Below are positions 17,684 through 26,939 of a DNA stretch of 64,000 nucleotides, one piece after another. A program made the position numbers and the translations under genes. Position 1 is the stretch's first letter. The number at the start of each line of letters is the position of its first letter. The notes beneath the pieces were generated by a model. That model did not search any database, had not been told where the DNA came from, and saw nothing but the letters and a program-made list of their open reading frames with translations. This DNA is from Methylotuvimicrobium buryatense 5G (GTDB lineage Bacteria > Pseudomonadota > Gammaproteobacteria > Methylococcales > Methylomonadaceae), in assembly GCF_000341735.1 (NCBI RefSeq), contig NZ_KB455575.1, forward strand, positions 3,030,678 to 3,094,677. The letters are read 5' to 3'.

Positions 17684-18550
17684 ATGAATACAGTGACTGC
17701 AACTCATGCATACCAACCTAAACCGATCGCGCTAAACGATCCGGGCTGGGTTCGCTTTGGACTGATAGGCGTAACCTTGGCGATTATCGGGCTGTTCTTG
17801 ATCCTGCCGCTGGCGACCGTACTGATCGAAGCCTTCAGCAAAGGCTGGACGGCATACAGCGACAGCCTGGCTCACCCCGACACCCTAGCGGCAATACGGC
17901 TGACACTGTTGACCGCCGCAGTGACCGTGCCGCTAACAACTTTTTTCGGCATTTGCGCGGCGTGGGCCATCGCCCGTTTCGAGTTTCGCGGTAAAAGTTT
18001 ATTGATCACGCTGATCGACCTGCCGTTCTCGGTGTCGCCGGTCATCGCCGGTTTGATCTTCGTGCTGGTATTCGGCGCTCAAGGCTGGCTAGGCCCATGG
18101 CTGTCCGAATACGATATCAAGGTCATCTTCGCGGTGCCCGGCATCATTCTAGCGACTTTGTTCGTGACCTTTCCGTTCGTCGCCCGCGAGTTGATCCCAT
18201 TGATGCAGGAAATGGGGCATGAAGAGGAAGAAGCCGCTTTATCGCTGGGCGCCAGCGGTTGGCAAACTTTTTTTAAAGTTACCCTTCCCAATATCAAATG
18301 GGGGCTGCTGTACGGCGTACTACTCTGTAATGCCCGGGCGATGGGCGAGTTCGGCGCGGTGTCGGTGGTTTCCGGCCATATTCGAGGGCTGACCAATACT
18401 CTGCCGCTGCATGTCGAAATTACCTACAACGAATACGACTTCGTCGGCTCGTTCGCCAGCGCCTCGCTGCTGGCAGGCTTGGCGGTGGTTACCTTGATTG
18501 TGAAAACCTATTTGGAATGGCGGCAAAAGCAGGATAGGAAGGCGGTATAA
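17684..18550 (+). CDS. cysW: Sulfate ABC transporter permease CysW
   Basis: 288 residues from the ATG at 17684. Six predicted membrane helices and an EAA loop (EEEAALSLGASGWQTFFKV) that docks on CysA. The GEFGAVSVVSGHIRG segment near the C terminus is typical of CysW. A family E repeat lies between it and cysA, so the ATPase gene is 265 bp away instead of overlapping. Confidence 0.93.
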   Translation: MNTVTATHAYQPKPIALNDPGWVRFGLIGVTLAIIGLFLILPLATVLIEAFSKGWTAYSDSLAHPDTLAAIRLTLLTAAVTVPLTTFFGICAAWAIARFEFRGKSLLITLIDLPFSVSPVIAGLIFVLVFGAQGWLGPWLSEYDIKVIFAVPGIILATLFVTFPFVARELIPLMQEMGHEEEEAALSLGASGWQTFFKVTLPNIKWGLLYGVLLCNARAMGEFGAVSVVSGHIRGLTNTLPLHVEITYNEYDFVGSFASASLLAGLAVVTLIVKTYLEWRQKQDRKAV

Positions 18551-18579
18551 ACTGCTTTCATCACTCCCAAGCTCCGCGT

Positions 18580-18721
18580 CACTGCCATTAAGTGAAGCCG
18601 TCACAGAGAGAAGTAATGCTTGCATTCAGGCTCTACTGTGCCTCAAAAGCTTGCCATCCATGGCACTGGATTCCGGCAGTCCATGGCGGAATGACGGACT
18701 TACCTTAACTTAATGCCAGTG
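18580..18721. repeat. Family E MITE-like element, intact copy
   Basis: CACTGCCATTAAGTGAAG at the left end and CTTAACTTAATGCCAGTG at the right form the inverted termini; the interior has the GTCATTCCGCC/GGCGGAATGAC palindrome half sites. It lies between cysW and cysA and serves as a reference for the split copy at 7880-8203. Confidence 0.8.
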
Positions 18722-18814
18722 ACACAGAGCGTGGGAACCATTTGAAAAACCATTAAGCTGGGTTTCACGTTGTTCAACCCCACCTACATAAACAAATTGA
18801 ACGAGAGCATCACT

Positions 18815-19858
18815 ATGAGCATTACTTTAAACAATATCGGCAAACGCTTCGGCAATTTCGCTGCTCTGGACAATATCAACCTGGAAATCCCCGAAGGCGA
18901 ATTGGTCGCCTTACTGGGGCCGTCCGGCTGTGGCAAGACCACCTTACTACGCATCATCGCCGGACTGGAACAAGCGGATCGAGGACAGGTTTTATTGAAC
19001 GGCAGCGATGTCACCGACCAACCGGTCAAAAACCGGCAAATCGGCTTTGTTTTTCAACATTACGCGCTATTCCGGCACATGACGGTATTCGACAATATCG
19101 CCTTCGGTCTCAGGGTCAAACCGAGAAAGGAACGTCCTAGCGAAACCAAAATCCAGGAAAAAGTGCATGCGCTTCTCAATCTGGTGCAATTGGACTGGTT
19201 GGCCGACCGTTTTCCCGATCAACTATCCGGCGGTCAACGCCAACGCATCGCATTGGCCCGCGCCTTGGCGGTCGAACCGTCGGTGTTGTTGCTGGACGAG
19301 CCGTTCGGCGCGCTCGACGCCAGTGTGCGCAAGGACTTGCGCCTGTGGCTGCGGCATTTGCATCATGAGCTGAACGTCACCAGCATTTTCGTGACGCACG
19401 ACCAGGAAGAAGCAATGGAAGTCGCAAGCCAGATTGTCGTGCTCAATCACGGCAAGATCGAACAAAAAGGCTCGCCCAGCGAGATTTACGACAGTCCGAA
19501 CAACGATTTCGTGTCTCGCTTCATCGGTCATACCAATGTTTTTCAGCTGGAGAAAGACGACAGTTCATGGCTCGCCGGTGCCGGAATCATCATAGACGAC
19601 CCGAAAGGAATCGTCGCCCACGTGCGTCCACACAATATCCAAGTCGAAAAACCGCAAGATCCCGCCAATTCCCCCGTTTACCTAAAAGATTGGCAACACC
19701 TAGGAGCTATCATCCGACTGGAATTGAGCAAGGACGGAACTAACGGTAAGGCAACGACAATCTTTGCGGAAATGCCGAACGAGCAATTTCGCGAACTGGC
19801 TTTGCAAAAAGGCGACCGGCTGTCGTTGCATATTAAACATGCGCATTGGTTTAACTGA
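18815..19858 (+). CDS. cysA: Sulfate/thiosulfate import ATPase CysA
   Basis: 347 residues from the ATG at 18815. Walker [11 protein letters not shown]-loop FVFQHYALF, signature [15 protein letters not shown], Walker [12 protein letters not shown] and the H-loop VTHDQEEA are all intact. A C-terminal TOBE-like regulatory region follows (about 240-347). It energises sulfate uptake through CysTW. Confidence 0.94.
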   Translation: MSITLNNIGKRFGNFAALDNINLEIPEGELVALLGPSGCGKTTLLRIIAGLEQADRGQVLLNGSDVTDQPVKNRQIGFVFQHYALFRHMTVFDNIAFGLRVKPRKERPSETKIQEKVHALLNLVQLDWLADRFPDQLSGGQRQRIALARALAVEPSVLLLDEPFGALDASVRKDLRLWLRHLHHELNVTSIFVTHDQEEAMEVASQIVVLNHGKIEQKGSPSEIYDSPNNDFVSRFIGHTNVFQLEKDDSSWLAGAGIIIDDPKGIVAHVRPHNIQVEKPQDPANSPVYLKDWQHLGAIIRLELSKDGTNGKATTIFAEMPNEQFRELALQKGDRLSLHIKHAHWFN

Positions 19859-20170
19859 ACGAATAGATGGCGAGTTCAACTATTCGATCCTAGAAAAAGC
19901 ATTTCACCATGAAGATCATGAAGAATAAGAAGTTAACTCAATAGCTTATTCTGTCTATGCAAATCATTTTTGCCCCCTAAAAGGTTATTCGAAATTTTAG
20001 GACAAGCCGTTGAAAGACTTCATGCGCTTCATGGTTAAACTGCCGAATTTAGAATAAACGCCATTGAGGAAACATGGCTAAGATAGTAAGCATGGCAGGG
20101 TTTGCATCGCAATCCTTTGTCAAAGGATTGCTCCGGTTGGAAGCTTTATTGAGAAAGAAGCAGCCTTTCC
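19859..20170. other. Intergenic region with family H repeat
   Basis: Between convergent cysA and the serine-hydrolase gene. It contains a family H repeat at about 19895-20053; the rest shows nothing recognisable, and I see no clear intrinsic terminator. Confidence 0.6.
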
Positions 20171-20806
20171 TTAGGCGGAATAGGGCGATGATGAAAACAT
20201 CAGTTTTTTCGGTAGTTGAATCGATAAATTGACCATAGCGCTTTCAAGCAAAACTTGCAGTGACGTGACCCATTCCACTATCAACGGCCACTCGCCATAG
20301 CCGGCCTCGCTGTTGATGTGGCCCGCATTGCCAGCGTCATAAAGCGTCAAACCCCATTGACGACTGAATTGTTCGGCCTGACTGAATTGCATCCAGGGAT
20401 CGTTTTGACTGGCTACCAACAAGCCCAATGTATCGAGTCGTCGATTCGGCAAAAAACCGGAAATATCGTTTTGAGGTCTCGAGTCGACAGCTATCGGCCC
20501 CGTCATAGAAAAGCGCTGCGGCGACGCCGGCGCGACCAAGATCAAACCGGCTACTTTTTCAGGAAGACGTGATGCTACCAAAGCGCTAGCCAGACAGCCG
20601 AAACTGTGCGCGACCAGAATCACTCGGTTGGGCGTCGCATCGATATGCTTTTCGATAGCGTTGGCCCACGTCAAAATTTGCGGCAGTTCCCAATCGATAC
20701 CGCCAACGCGCTCGCTGTTAGGCAGCTGCCGTTCCAACCAGCTCTGCCAATGCTTATCGTCACTACCATGAAAGCCCGGTATGGTTACTATTTTAATTTT
20801 CATCAT
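20171..20806 (-). CDS. RBBP9/YdeN-type alpha/beta serine hydrolase
   Basis: 211 residues. The start MMKIKIVTIPGFHGSDDKHW is typical of the RBBP9/YdeN family. The nucleophile elbow is VAHSFGC (Ser about 74); the acid is expected near DPWMQF and the His in NAGHINSEAGYGEWP. The ATG at 20806 overlaps the stop of the EAL-like gene (ATGA), so it is translationally coupled to it. Substrate unknown; members hydrolyse small esters or act as protein partners. Confidence 0.8.
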   Translation of the reverse strand: MMKIKIVTIPGFHGSDDKHWQSWLERQLPNSERVGGIDWELPQILTWANAIEKHIDATPNRVILVAHSFGCLASALVASRLPEKVAGLILVAPASPQRFSMTGPIAVDSRPQNDISGFLPNRRLDTLGLLVASQNDPWMQFSQAEQFSRQWGLTLYDAGNAGHINSEAGYGEWPLIVEWVTSLQVLLESAMVNLSIQLPKKLMFSSSPYSA

Positions 20807-21672
20807 GCAACTCCCGAAAGGCGAGAAAATGTGTCTTTGTTCAAAGAAACCGATTGTTCGTAATAAGCGCCTTGCACCCAATTGAATCCAATCGTACGAG
20901 CCAAAGCCTTGATATTGGCATCCTCGATATCAAGCAACGCTGTTTGCCCACCGACCGAATCCGTCAGTTTGTGCAAGCGATGCAGTTTGTGCGGTAATTG
21001 ATTGTCTTGAATCCTGCCAAGATCCTTGGCCGACAGACCGACATTATCTGGCGATAAGGCCGTAATCAGCTCTAAAGCCGAACCACTCAAACCGTTGTAA
21101 TCAAATTTAAGGGCCACTCGATAACCGCGCTGCCGGTAGTTTTCAAGCCCCTTCAGCAAGACTTCGTAATAATTGGCATAGACGCTGCTTACACTCAAAG
21201 TAATTACGATGTTATTGGGCTCCAAACCGCATTTCCCGATAACTTCTTGAAAATACGCTCCATGATCTTTCTTGACGCCGAGAATATGCCTAGGATCGAC
21301 CTCTAGTTGCAAAAAAAACGGCTCATGGGAAATCGGCAAAAAATTGAGCATATGAACGGTACGAGCTAAACGATCAAAATCGACTATGGAATCGGGACAA
21401 ATTGATTGCCGTGCAGGCAGCGATATAATCAAATCCAATTCATGGCTTTGCAGATGCGGAATTTCGGAAGTGCTGACATTAAGCTTGGCAATATAGCCTG
21501 CTATCGTTGAGGGTTTCCGCGTTTCGCGCAGAGGCGCCAGTTCAGTAGTGATATGAATGGGACCGAATAAACCATGCACGACTCCTTCTTTTAAAAAGAA
21601 GGGACGGAAATTGGTATGATGCTCCCATTCAAGGCGGTCATTGAAGTGTTCGACGAGTTGTTCTAATGGCAT
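20803..21672 (-). CDS. EAL-like domain protein lacking catalytic motifs
   Basis: 289 residues. The C-terminal two thirds follow the EAL phosphodiesterase layout, including the final WVQGAYYEQ strand. The catalytic motifs are gone: the EAL site reads ELAPLR, the DDFG loop reads KFDYNG, and the metal-binding Glu and Lys positions are not conserved. It is unlikely to degrade cyclic-di-GMP and may bind a ligand or a protein. Coupled to the downstream hydrolase gene. The family assignment comes from pattern reading, so moderate certainty. Confidence 0.6.
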   Translation of the reverse strand: MPLEQLVEHFNDRLEWEHHTNFRPFFLKEGVVHGLFGPIHITTELAPLRETRKPSTIAGYIAKLNVSTSEIPHLQSHELDLIISLPARQSICPDSIVDFDRLARTVHMLNFLPISHEPFFLQLEVDPRHILGVKKDHGAYFQEVIGKCGLEPNNIVITLSVSSVYANYYEVLLKGLENYRQRGYRVALKFDYNGLSGSALELITALSPDNVGLSAKDLGRIQDNQLPHKLHRLHKLTDSVGGQTALLDIEDANIKALARTIGFNWVQGAYYEQSVSLNKDTFSRLSGVA

Positions 21673-21929
21673 TATCCTGCTCCTTGTTGTACTTAGGCTT
21701 TGCTCTGTTCAGGTAGCGAAAAAAACAGGCGGAGATGTTTTTCCGCCTGACAAATATCCCTATGATTTAAGGAGGAGTTCAATACGAATCCGTTCAATCG
21801 CGCTAACGAAACGGCTCTGGCCATTTGTTGGGTTCAGAATAGCGGGATTTCTTTGATTATTAAAACGATATAATTCGATTTATACTTCTAAAAATTAGAT
21901 ATTAAAAACGCTTCAGGCCATCGCATCTC

Positions 21930-22829
21930 ATGAATCTCAGCCAGATTGAATTACTTCGCACTCTGCATGAAAACGGTTTCAACCTCTCCAAGGCCGCCGA
22001 CAGCATGCATATCGTCCAGTCTGCGGTTAGCCGGCAATTACATTTATTCGAGGAGGAATTGGGCTCGCCTTTATTGACAAGAAACGGCAAAAAACTGACC
22101 GGTCTGACCGAACTGGGACAAAAGGTATTGGCGCAGGCATCAACCATTCAACAAGCCAAAAAAAATATCAAATCGCTCGCCTCGGAATACCGCAATGGCG
22201 ACAGCGGAATTTTGCATGTCGCGACGACGCATACCCAGGCAAAATACTTTTTACCGAAGCCGATACAACGCTTCCGCGCCAAATATCCCGGCGTCAAGGT
22301 TTATATCGTGCAGTCCTCGCCCGACCACCTGATCGACTTTCTGCATAACGATCAGGCCGATCTGGCCATTTGCACCGAAAAGGTCGCCGAAGATGAAACC
22401 TTGATCATCAATCCCTGTTACGAATGGCACCATGCCGTCGTCATCCCGAAAGAACATCCGCTGGCTAGCGGGGACTTGACCTTGGAACGCTTGGCCTCGT
22501 TTCCCATTCTCACCTACTCGCTCGGCTTTACAGGCCGTTCCAATATCGAGAAGGCCTTTAACGACCGGGAATTGCAAATGGATGTGGTGCTGGCGGCAGC
22601 CGATACCGATATCATTAAAACTTATGTGCGTTTGGGATTGGGTGTCGGCTTGATCGCCAGTATGGCCTATGATCCGATAGCCGATACTGATTTGGTCGTC
22701 CGAAATTTGCCCGGACTCATACCCAGCTCGATGACCAAAATTGCTTACTTGCGACAGAATTATTTACCCGCCTACAGCCGGCATTTTATTGAAGAACTAT
22801 TGGACGCCGCCCAAGAAATGAACGCCTGA
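21930..22829 (+). CDS. CysB/Cbl-like LysR-type transcriptional regulator
   Basis: 299 residues. The N-terminal winged helix-turn-helix reads FNLSKAADSMHIVQSAVSRQL (residues about 17-37). The ligand-binding domain contains ATTHTQAKYFLP and NPCYEWHHAVV, characteristic of CysB and Cbl, which respond to sulfur status through O-acetylserine, thiosulfate or APS. It probably activates the sulfate genes at 13.5-19.9 kb. CysB proteins are about 324 residues, so this one is somewhat short. Confidence 0.88.
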   Translation: MNLSQIELLRTLHENGFNLSKAADSMHIVQSAVSRQLHLFEEELGSPLLTRNGKKLTGLTELGQKVLAQASTIQQAKKNIKSLASEYRNGDSGILHVATTHTQAKYFLPKPIQRFRAKYPGVKVYIVQSSPDHLIDFLHNDQADLAICTEKVAEDETLIINPCYEWHHAVVIPKEHPLASGDLTLERLASFPILTYSLGFTGRSNIEKAFNDRELQMDVVLAAADTDIIKTYVRLGLGVGLIASMAYDPIADTDLVVRNLPGLIPSSMTKIAYLRQNYLPAYSRHFIEELLDAAQEMNA

Positions 22830-23013
22830 GACAACCAGTCCCTTTATACTCAAAAAATGGATAACCATATGAAGTTATGGGGAGTGGCTAGCGAGGATGT
22901 CGGCAGCAGGGCAGATTTTGCAGGAGCAAAAATCCGCCTAACACCCCGACACCCCGACACCCCTTTCACTAATACTGAAATTTAAGTACTATCGGTCTAT
23001 TTACGGTAATCGC

Positions 23014-24549
23014 CTAATCGTCGATACGCGCGGTTTTAAAACGGGCCGTGGCTCCAAGCAGACCAACTACGAAGAAAGCCGTACCGACTACAGTAAAACG
23101 CAGATTCGACTCTTGCATGCCCAAGTCGTCGGTCGCATAAAGCATGATTATAACGGCGACCGCCCCCCATCCTAGAAATCGCAACGTCGCGTCTAGTAGG
23201 CATTTACCTAGCGTTTCCGATTCGGTCACCGGAGTGTCCATGCGATAAGCCACAAAGCCGCATATCAGCGCCGGCAGGATTCCCCAACGCATATGATCAA
23301 AAAAGCTTTCCCAAAAAAAGAAATACTCTCTGCGGTAGAAGGTTAACTCGAGTACCAGTGTCGAGACCGTGGTACTAACAACGAAGCCCATGATCATCAT
23401 CGTCATATAAAACCCGTAATAGCGATCGTATTGCTCCCGCTGGCGGCTGAAGACAAGCGTCCGCAAAACGAAGATCAACGCTAAAGGAAGGACATACATC
23501 GGCATGACATAAGCCATCCAACGAAGCGTTGTATAGCTAAAATGGGCCAAAGGCTTATCCGGAAACAGGAAAGCATTATGTAACGAAACCGAAATTTCTC
23601 GGCCTAATATGACTCCGATAGCGGAGGCCGCCATGAAAATCAGAATATACTTATAGGTGTGTTTCAAGCGGGCTTCGTGAACATTTCCACCGAGTTGCTT
23701 CACGGTTGTCCAAATATCGTTTTCGCTAGCGCTACCGAACACAATCAAGGAGGCAAGCATGCGGCACAATAAACCGGTGAGTTGATCCAACTCTTTGATC
23801 AAATTGACTGTCTTGGTGTAATGCGGCTCCGCTTCCTTCCAAACTGCCACTTTTTCCGACATGGCGTTATAGGAGATACAAATTTCCCCCCATTTCAGAG
23901 ACGGTTCGTTGAACAGTCGACGAAAAGACGACTGATTCGCATAATATTGTATCCGATCAAACAGCAGGCAATTATGAGCCCATTTATATTCGACCGTGGC
24001 ACTGGACATGTCAAAGTCCCCGGGGTCGATGCTCGACACTAACAATCGATTGGCAATTTGCTCTTTCAGTTTCTCGTCAACCGCCGACAATCTTGAGGTG
24101 ACTAGAGCGTTATAAACTTCTACCGCCTTAGTTGGGATGGCAAAAGCATCATGTATGCTATCTCTCAAAATCAGCAAAGGATTAATTTTGCTTTCCCAAG
24201 CGATAAAAAATAGAAATAGCCCAGCGGCAATCAACGGTACGATCGTAGTACCGTCCAAGCCATTCAGAAGATCCACTAACTCTCGAGAACGAAGGTTCTT
24301 AACGATAAGTGTTACCAAAGGCTCCAATGGCAACCACTGGAAAGTCAGTAATAAATATAGAGCCGCCATGAACGCGCAGTACGACGCAACCCCTAACCAA
24401 TAGGTGCTTCTGCGGATAAAATATTGCGGAAGCGTCGGTTCTGCGCCTAATTGAATCCGACGTTTTTGGAAGGAACGATAGGCCAGGAATACTACTGCCA
24501 CGGTTCCAAGAAACTGCACCGCAAAGTTAATCATAAGTTCAACAGTCAT
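23014..24549 (-). CDS. Polytopic membrane protein of unknown function
   Basis: 511 residues that I do not recognise. Predicted membrane segments lie near residues 5-25, 50-72, 100-120, then a soluble stretch of about 180 residues (120-300), then 302-322, 340-365, 378-402, 418-435, 455-475 and 485-505. The soluble part includes NCLLFDRIQYYANQSSFRR and is probably cytoplasmic. No catalytic or transport motif is visible. It is a single-gene unit with a good upstream promoter candidate (24717-24748). Confidence 0.7.
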   Translation of the reverse strand: MTVELMINFAVQFLGTVAVVFLAYRSFQKRRIQLGAEPTLPQYFIRRSTYWLGVASYCAFMAALYLLLTFQWLPLEPLVTLIVKNLRSRELVDLLNGLDGTTIVPLIAAGLFLFFIAWESKINPLLILRDSIHDAFAIPTKAVEVYNALVTSRLSAVDEKLKEQIANRLLVSSIDPGDFDMSSATVEYKWAHNCLLFDRIQYYANQSSFRRLFNEPSLKWGEICISYNAMSEKVAVWKEAEPHYTKTVNLIKELDQLTGLLCRMLASLIVFGSASENDIWTTVKQLGGNVHEARLKHTYKYILIFMAASAIGVILGREISVSLHNAFLFPDKPLAHFSYTTLRWMAYVMPMYVLPLALIFVLRTLVFSRQREQYDRYYGFYMTMMIMGFVVSTTVSTLVLELTFYRREYFFFWESFFDHMRWGILPALICGFVAYRMDTPVTESETLGKCLLDATLRFLGWGAVAVIIMLYATDDLGMQESNLRFTVVGTAFFVVGLLGATARFKTARIDD

Positions 24550-24716
24550 CGTGCGCCTGCTCCTACGTGCTTTTTATAAGGTTCGAAAGGGTTGTCATCA
24601 TAGTCAAAAGACAATGATATATCCGTGTCGGCTCTATGGCAGGTCCATCCGTTAATGCCGTAATTTGAATTACGATAGGTATAACCAGCCGAGCGTCCGT
24701 TGCGGTATCCAGTGGA

Positions 24717-24748
24717 ATTATTATACTTGACGGATTATTATACTTGAC
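24717..24748 (-). promoter_or_regulatory. Duplicated -10 promoter element upstream of the membrane protein gene
   Basis: On the minus strand GTCAAGTATAATAAT occurs twice with a 17-bp period, and each copy contains a perfect TATAAT. It lies about 170 bp upstream of the ATG at 24549. The tandem arrangement suggests two overlapping sigma-70 -10 elements; no equally good -35 box is obvious. Confidence 0.4.
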
Positions 24749-24759
24749 ATAGAGCGACA

Positions 24760-25003
24760 AGGTCTCTTACTGGTTTCAGAATAAACCGAAACATATTGTC
24801 GTTCAATTATCCCATCAATCTTGGGATGGAGAGGACCAAGATATTTTTCTTGGATGGCGATGAGAGGAATTAATGATGAAAACCTTTTTACGTACTCTGT
24901 TAGAGAGAAAACCAGGGGTAATGAATGCTGTCGAAATTGTAACCATTCAGTCCCCCGGCAATTGTTGTTCCCACGCTGGAGCGCGGAAACGATAGGATCG
25001 GCA
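24760..25003. other. Intergenic region, nothing recognised
   Basis: About 240 bp upstream of the duplicated promoter and downstream of the NfeD/ClpP gene end. No gene, hairpin with T-run or repeat-family member was identified here. Confidence 0.5.
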
Positions 25004-26767
25004 TCAACGAATACCTTCCCGCTTAAGTTGCGCGGTTAATACTTCAATTTTGACATCAAGATCGAATAGGTCATCTTCAAATAATTTTTGTTGCTGTTCC
25101 AGGAAGGTCGCTTCAATTGTTTCGAGTACATTACGAAAATTCTGTGTCAATTGCCCGGATTGGATATGGCTGTGCGTTTTGGCATAGCCTTCGGTGACTT
25201 GCATCGCTCCATCGAGATAAACGTTCAGAAATTTTCGAGCTTTGCGAATATCTCGCGGGTCGGCTTCGATTTCGCTCAAAATACTGTCGGCAATCATACA
25301 AATACGCTCTATCCGATTTTTGAATTCGTGATTATGAATTCGATTGCCGGCCTGTTCGATTCGCCGAATCATGCTACGGGACTCGGCGACCGTCTGCTTG
25401 ACTTCATTGTCCGATTCGTCTGTCGTGCGGGGCAAATTTTGCTGTGCTTTTTTAACCAGCAAGCGGTCGTTCCGATCAATTTTAACAACCTCGATCCGAT
25501 CGCCGTGACGCAGCGGTTCGAGCGTATCGGCAGAGAATCGTTGTTGATCGATCAGCACATAGCCGTTGCTATCGAAATCGACCATTGCTTCCCCGATTTT
25601 GCCTTTCAAGCCCTTTTGGCGCGAACCGAAAATAAAGCTGCCGGTAATAAGCAACGTAGCGAGCAGCATTGCTGCACTCACAGCGATACTCACCGACAAT
25701 ATCGTGTTGCTCTGATCGGCCGGGATGGGGCCGTCGAATAGATTCAAACTACCCAGCACGAAGGCGATCGCTCCGCCGATACCCAGCACGCCGAAGCCGG
25801 CAACGAAATATTCGGCGATCATCAACGCAATACCGAACAATAACAGCACTAGAAAACCAAGATTAACGGGTAAGGCTTGCATGCCGACCAAGCCCAGAAC
25901 TAGCGCGATCGTGCCAAGGATACCGGGAAGAGTTAGGCCCGGAGCGAGCATTTCGATAAAAATCGCGAGTAGGCCCACAGAAATCAACATGTGCGCGATC
26001 TGCGGATGCGCGACTAGCCCCAAAATATGATCGATAAACCGCGGCGTAATCTGGCGAATTTCTTTATCCGAGAGAGCCAGTTTAAGCAATTGGCCTTGAA
26101 ATTGAATTTCACCTCCGTCAACGGCTTTTATCAGATCAGAAAATCCCGGCACCACCAGATCGACCACATTGGCTTCCAAGGCTTCGTCGGCGGATAGGCT
26201 TTCGGCTTCGGAAACGAAACGTTCGGCAATATCCGCATTGCGATTGCGATGCTTGGCGATACCCCGCATGAAAGCCCGGGTATCGCTCATGATTTTCTTT
26301 GCCATGGTACCTTGTATCTCGCCGCCATCGCCCGCAACCGGCGATGCGGCCCCGACATTCGTACCGGAATTCATCACCGCAAGGTGCGTGGACAGCAAAA
26401 TAAATGCACCGGCCGATGTCGCGCTGGCGCCGGCAGGACCCACGTAACCGATGACCGGCACCTTAGACTCCGAAATTGCGCGAACCATGTCTCGCGTGCT
26501 ACTCAGTAAGCCGCCCGGGGTATTGATTCGTAGAATCAACGCAGCTGCGGAATAAGCTTCTGCTGTTTCGATTGCATGCTCGAGCAGGGCGGCCGTACCC
26601 GGATTGATTACGGCATCTATGTTTACCAGGTATACGGGAGCCGCTGAGTCATTCGGTTTTTTTCCGTGCGCCAAGCCGCCTATACCGACAAACAGCGATA
26701 ACAACAGGCAAGCGCCGACGAGCATTCGCAACGACTTGATTGAGGGGAGTACACGAAACAAGTTCAT
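25004..26767 (-). CDS. NfeD/ClpP-class membrane serine protease (long NfeD)
   Basis: 587 residues. A signal/anchor segment (about 12-32) is followed by a ClpP-class protease domain with the catalytic Ser118 in ATSAGAFI and a Lys at 157/158 (MAKKIM), as in the archaeal stomatin-cleaving protease. Four or five hydrophobic helices follow (about 245-375), then a small NfeD OB-fold (390-450). Long NfeD proteins pair with SPFH proteins, and two of those lie directly upstream. Unusual here is a further charged, helical C-terminal extension of about 130 residues, which most long NfeD proteins lack. Confidence 0.88.
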   Translation of the reverse strand: MNLFRVLPSIKSLRMLVGACLLLSLFVGIGGLAHGKKPNDSAAPVYLVNIDAVINPGTAALLEHAIETAEAYSAAALILRINTPGGLLSSTRDMVRAISESKVPVIGYVGPAGASATSAGAFILLSTHLAVMNSGTNVGAASPVAGDGGEIQGTMAKKIMSDTRAFMRGIAKHRNRNADIAERFVSEAESLSADEALEANVVDLVVPGFSDLIKAVDGGEIQFQGQLLKLALSDKEIRQITPRFIDHILGLVAHPQIAHMLISVGLLAIFIEMLAPGLTLPGILGTIALVLGLVGMQALPVNLGFLVLLLFGIALMIAEYFVAGFGVLGIGGAIAFVLGSLNLFDGPIPADQSNTILSVSIAVSAAMLLATLLITGSFIFGSRQKGLKGKIGEAMVDFDSNGYVLIDQQRFSADTLEPLRHGDRIEVVKIDRNDRLLVKKAQQNLPRTTDESDNEVKQTVAESRSMIRRIEQAGNRIHNHEFKNRIERICMIADSILSEIEADPRDIRKARKFLNVYLDGAMQVTEGYAKTHSHIQSGQLTQNFRNVLETIEATFLEQQQKLFEDDLFDLDVKIEVLTAQLKREGIR

Positions 26768-26939
26768 CTAAGAAGTCAACCCGCCATCCTAAAAGTGCAA
26801 TTGAATGCCTTAAGCTTTGGCAGGACGCGGTTTGCAACCGTGTCCGAAGCAAGCCGAAACGCTTAGGCCAAACCGAAACGTTAGGGACGGGTTAAATAAC
26901 CCGTCCCGCAGGTGTAAGTTCATCTAAGAAGTCAACCCA
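26768..26939. repeat. Family F hairpin repeat, partial copy
   Basis: Contains GGCAGGACGCGGTTTGCAACCGTGTCC and GGGACGGGTTAAATAACCCGTCCCGC, two strong hairpins. The second would form a stable stem in the transcript between the SPFH gene and the long NfeD gene. Fuller copy at 54541-54776; others near 8308-8330 and 45626-45745. Confidence 0.7.

Noticed and set aside
24563..24760. 65-residue minus-strand frame upstream of the membrane protein
   Set aside because: It runs through the duplicated TATAAT sequence, has biased composition and no ribosome-binding site, so I treat it as a promoter region.
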